From NCBI GenBank assembly GCA_017881705.1, contig JADGQP010000130.1, positions 1 through 7,894 of the forward strand: a stretch of 7,894 nucleotides of DNA, written 5' to 3'. A model generated the notes under the pieces. The model worked only from the letters and a program-made list of their open reading frames with translations. It searched no databases and was not told where the DNA came from. This document shows positions 6,141 through 7,894 of the stretch, piece by piece. Position 1 is the stretch's first letter. Every line of letters begins with the position of its first letter. Both the position numbers and the translations under genes were made by a program. The stretch comes from Christensenellaceae bacterium (GTDB lineage: Bacteria; Bacillota; Clostridia; Christensenellales; Aristaeellaceae).

Positions 6141-7894
6141 GTGAACGTAGATCAGCTGGTTGCCCGTATGCAGGCCGATCCCTCCTTTATGGAGAACGTA
6201 ACGGCCTGGAAAACCCTGCCCGCCGCGGATGGCCGGTATGCCGATTTTCCAAGCGGGTTGGATCCCCGCATCCAGGCGGTGCTGAGGGCCCGTGGCATCC
6301 ATCGGCTGTATACGCACCAAGCGGAGAGCTTTCAGGCAGCCAGCGAAGGCAAGGATTTCGTGGTCGTTACGCCTACCGCCAGCGGAAAAACGATGTGCTA
6401 CAACCTGCCTGTTCTTTCCGCCATCCTACAAAACCCCGACGCGCGGGCACTTTACCTGTTCCCCACCAAGGCGCTTTCCGCGGATCAAGCCAGTGAGCTG
6501 TACGAGCTGGTGGAAGCTCTGGGCGTGGATATTAAAGCATATACCTACGACGGCGACACACAGGGCGCCGCCCGCAAAGCGATCCGCCAGGCAGGACATA
6601 TCGTTGTTACCAACCCTGATATGCTGCACAGCAACATCCTTCCTAACCACACCAAATGGGTTAAACTGTTTGAAAACCTGCAATATATCGTGATTGACGA
6701 AATCCATTCGTACCGCGGCGTGTTTGGCAGCAACTTTGCCAACGTGTTAAGGCGGCTTACGCGTTTATGCGCGTTTTACGGCAGTCATCCCAAGTATATC
6801 TTATGCAGCGCCACCATCGCCAACCCGGGCGAGCTGGCCCGCACGCTTATCGGCCGCGATGTGCTGACCATCGACCGCAACGGCGCACCTTTAGGCGCGC
6901 GGCACTTCGTTTTTTATAACCCGCCGATCGTGAACCGCCAACTGGGCATCCGCAAAGGCGCGCTGAACGAAACGCGCGAAATCGCAAGCCTGCTGCTGGC
7001 CAACGCAATCCCGACCATTGTATTTGCGAGAAGCCGAATTCAGGTGGAAGTGCTTACCCGCTATATGAAGGATCAGGCGCGCGACCCGTACGGTTTCTCC
7101 GGCCGCGTGCGTGGGTACCGCGGCGGATATCTGCCCACCGAGCGCCGCGCAATCGAGCGTGGTCTGCGCGCAGGCGAGATCGACATGGTTGTTTCCACCA
7201 ACGCGCTGGAACTGGGCATTGATATCGGCTCCCTGACCGCCTGCGTTCTCTGCGGATACCCGGGCACCATCGCCAGCACCTGGCAGCAAGCGGGCCGCGC
7301 GGGCCGCCGTAAGGATACGGCGCTGACCGTGCTTGTTGCCTCCTCTGCGCCCATTGACCAGTATATCGTCAATCACCCTGAATACTTTCTGGCGCAATCC
7401 CCGGAAAACGCACTGTTGCAGCCGGATAATCTGTATATCCTGTTATCTCATGTAAAGTGCGCGGCCTATGAGCTGCCTTTTGAGGACGGCGAAACTTTCG
7501 GAAACGTAAAAGATACAACAGAATTTCTGGATTATCTTGCCGAAAACGGTATTTTGCGCCATGTCGGAGGCAAATATCACTGGTCGGCGGAGGATTTCCC
7601 CGCCAGCGAGATCAGCCTGCGTTCGGCTACGTCGGAGAACTTTGTAATTATCGATATTTCCAACCCTGCCCATCACCGTGTGATCGGCGAAATGGATCGC
7701 TTCACCGTGCCGATGCTGCTGCATGAAAACGCCATCTATATGCACGAGGCGCGCCAATTTCAGGTGGAAAAGCTAGATTTCGACACCTGTAAGGCGTTTC
7801 TCCGCGCCGTGGATGTGGATTACTACACCGACGCTGATTTGAACGTGAGCCTCAGCGTTTTGGACGAGTTGAAACAAAAGGCACTTCAAAACGG
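6141..7894 (+). CDS. DExH-box helicase of the YprA/MrfA family (3' end outside window)
   Basis: This is an ATP-dependent superfamily 2 helicase; 584 codons are visible and the frame is still open at the window edge. The N-terminal portion has a Q-motif-like YTHQAESF (57-64), Walker A TPTASGKT (77-84), motif Ia FPTKAL (107-112), TNPDMLHSN (157-165), motif II as DEIH (186-189) followed by SYRGVFGSNFANVLRRL, and motif III SATIANP (223-229). The second RecA fold has motif IV IVFARSR (293-299), RGYRGGYLPTERRAIERGL (324-342), motif V STNALELGIDIG (352-363) and motif VI QQAGRAGRR (382-390). The SATIANP and YRGGYLPxERR blocks point to the YprA/MrfA/Hrq1 group. That group usually ends in a zinc-binding DUF1998 domain, expected beyond the window. 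In Bacillus subtilis MrfA works with the nuclease MrfB in repair of mitomycin C damage. It begins 62 bases after clpC. Lhr-like helicases are the main alternative. Confidence 0.9.
   Translation, partial: MNVDQLVARMQADPSFMENVTAWKTLPAADGRYADFPSGLDPRIQAVLRARGIHRLYTHQAESFQAASEGKDFVVVTPTASGKTMCYNLPVLSAILQNPDARALYLFPTKALSADQASELYELVEALGVDIKAYTYDGDTQGAARKAIRQAGHIVVTNPDMLHSNILPNHTKWVKLFENLQYIVIDEIHSYRGVFGSNFANVLRRLTRLCAFYGSHPKYILCSATIANPGELARTLIGRDVLTIDRNGAPLGARHFVFYNPPIVNRQLGIRKGALNETREIASLLLANAIPTIVFARSRIQVEVLTRYMKDQARDPYGFSGRVRGYRGGYLPTERRAIERGLRAGEIDMVVSTNALELGIDIGSLTACVLCGYPGTIASTWQQAGRAGRRKDTALTVLVASSAPIDQYIVNHPEYFLAQSPENALLQPDNLYILLSHVKCAAYELPFEDGETFGNVKDTTEFLDYLAENGILRHVGGKYHWSAEDFPASEISLRSATSENFVIIDISNPAHHRVIGEMDRFTVPMLLHENAIYMHEARQFQVEKLDFDTCKAFLRAVDVDYYTDADLNVSLSVLDELKQKALQN

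Noticed and set aside
6125..6693. Two overlapping + strand open frames (from 6125 and 6292) behind clpC
   Set aside because: They are out of frame with the helicase starting at 6141, whose frame carries consecutive conserved helicase motifs throughout this interval.

Overview
The window looks like chromosomal DNA from a Gram-positive bacterium of the phylum Bacillota, most likely in the class Clostridia. The main evidence is the complete ctsR-mcsA-mcsB-clpC stress operon, which is characteristic of that phylum, together with a CtsR-type heptad operator and strong AGGAGG-like ribosome binding sites before nearly every gene. The base composition looks moderate to slightly GC-rich. I cannot name the genus. 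All genes lie on the + strand, packing is dense, and there is no sign of a mobile element, CRISPR array, tRNA or rRNA.

Layout: (1) positions 1-1354 hold the 3' end of hflK and a complete hflC, overlapping in a GTGA arrangement. They encode the paired SPFH/band-7 membrane proteins that normally surround the FtsH protease. (2) A 219-base gap (1355-1573) contains a GC-rich hairpin that probably ends the hflKC transcript. It then contains a compact promoter with an extended -10 element and, over the expected transcription start, the CtsR operator GGTCAAA-GAT-GGTCAAT. (3) Positions 1574-6078 hold ctsR, mcsA, mcsB and clpC, separated by 14 bases, a 4-base overlap and 1 base, so they form one transcription unit. 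(4) A perfect 14-bp inverted repeat without a T-run (6089-6123) sits between clpC and the last gene. (5) From 6141 to the window end is a DExH-box helicase of the YprA/MrfA type, open at the 3' edge with 584 codons visible. This frame was recovered by direct translation.

How the genes work together: CtsR represses its own operon. By family knowledge, McsA activates the arginine kinase McsB, McsB marks misfolded proteins (and helps inactivate CtsR) with phospho-arginine, and ClpC unfolds the marked substrates and feeds them to ClpP, which is not encoded here. HflK/HflC act in membrane protein quality control through FtsH, so two proteolysis modules are neighbours. The helicase belongs to DNA repair and has no evident mechanistic link to proteolysis.

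I see no wholly new system. The points worth a second look are a shortened McsB with a degenerate phospho-arginine-binding motif, a CxxC pair in CtsR, an HflC with an N-terminal extension and an insertion, the unexplained perfect hairpin before the helicase, and the neighbourhood itself.
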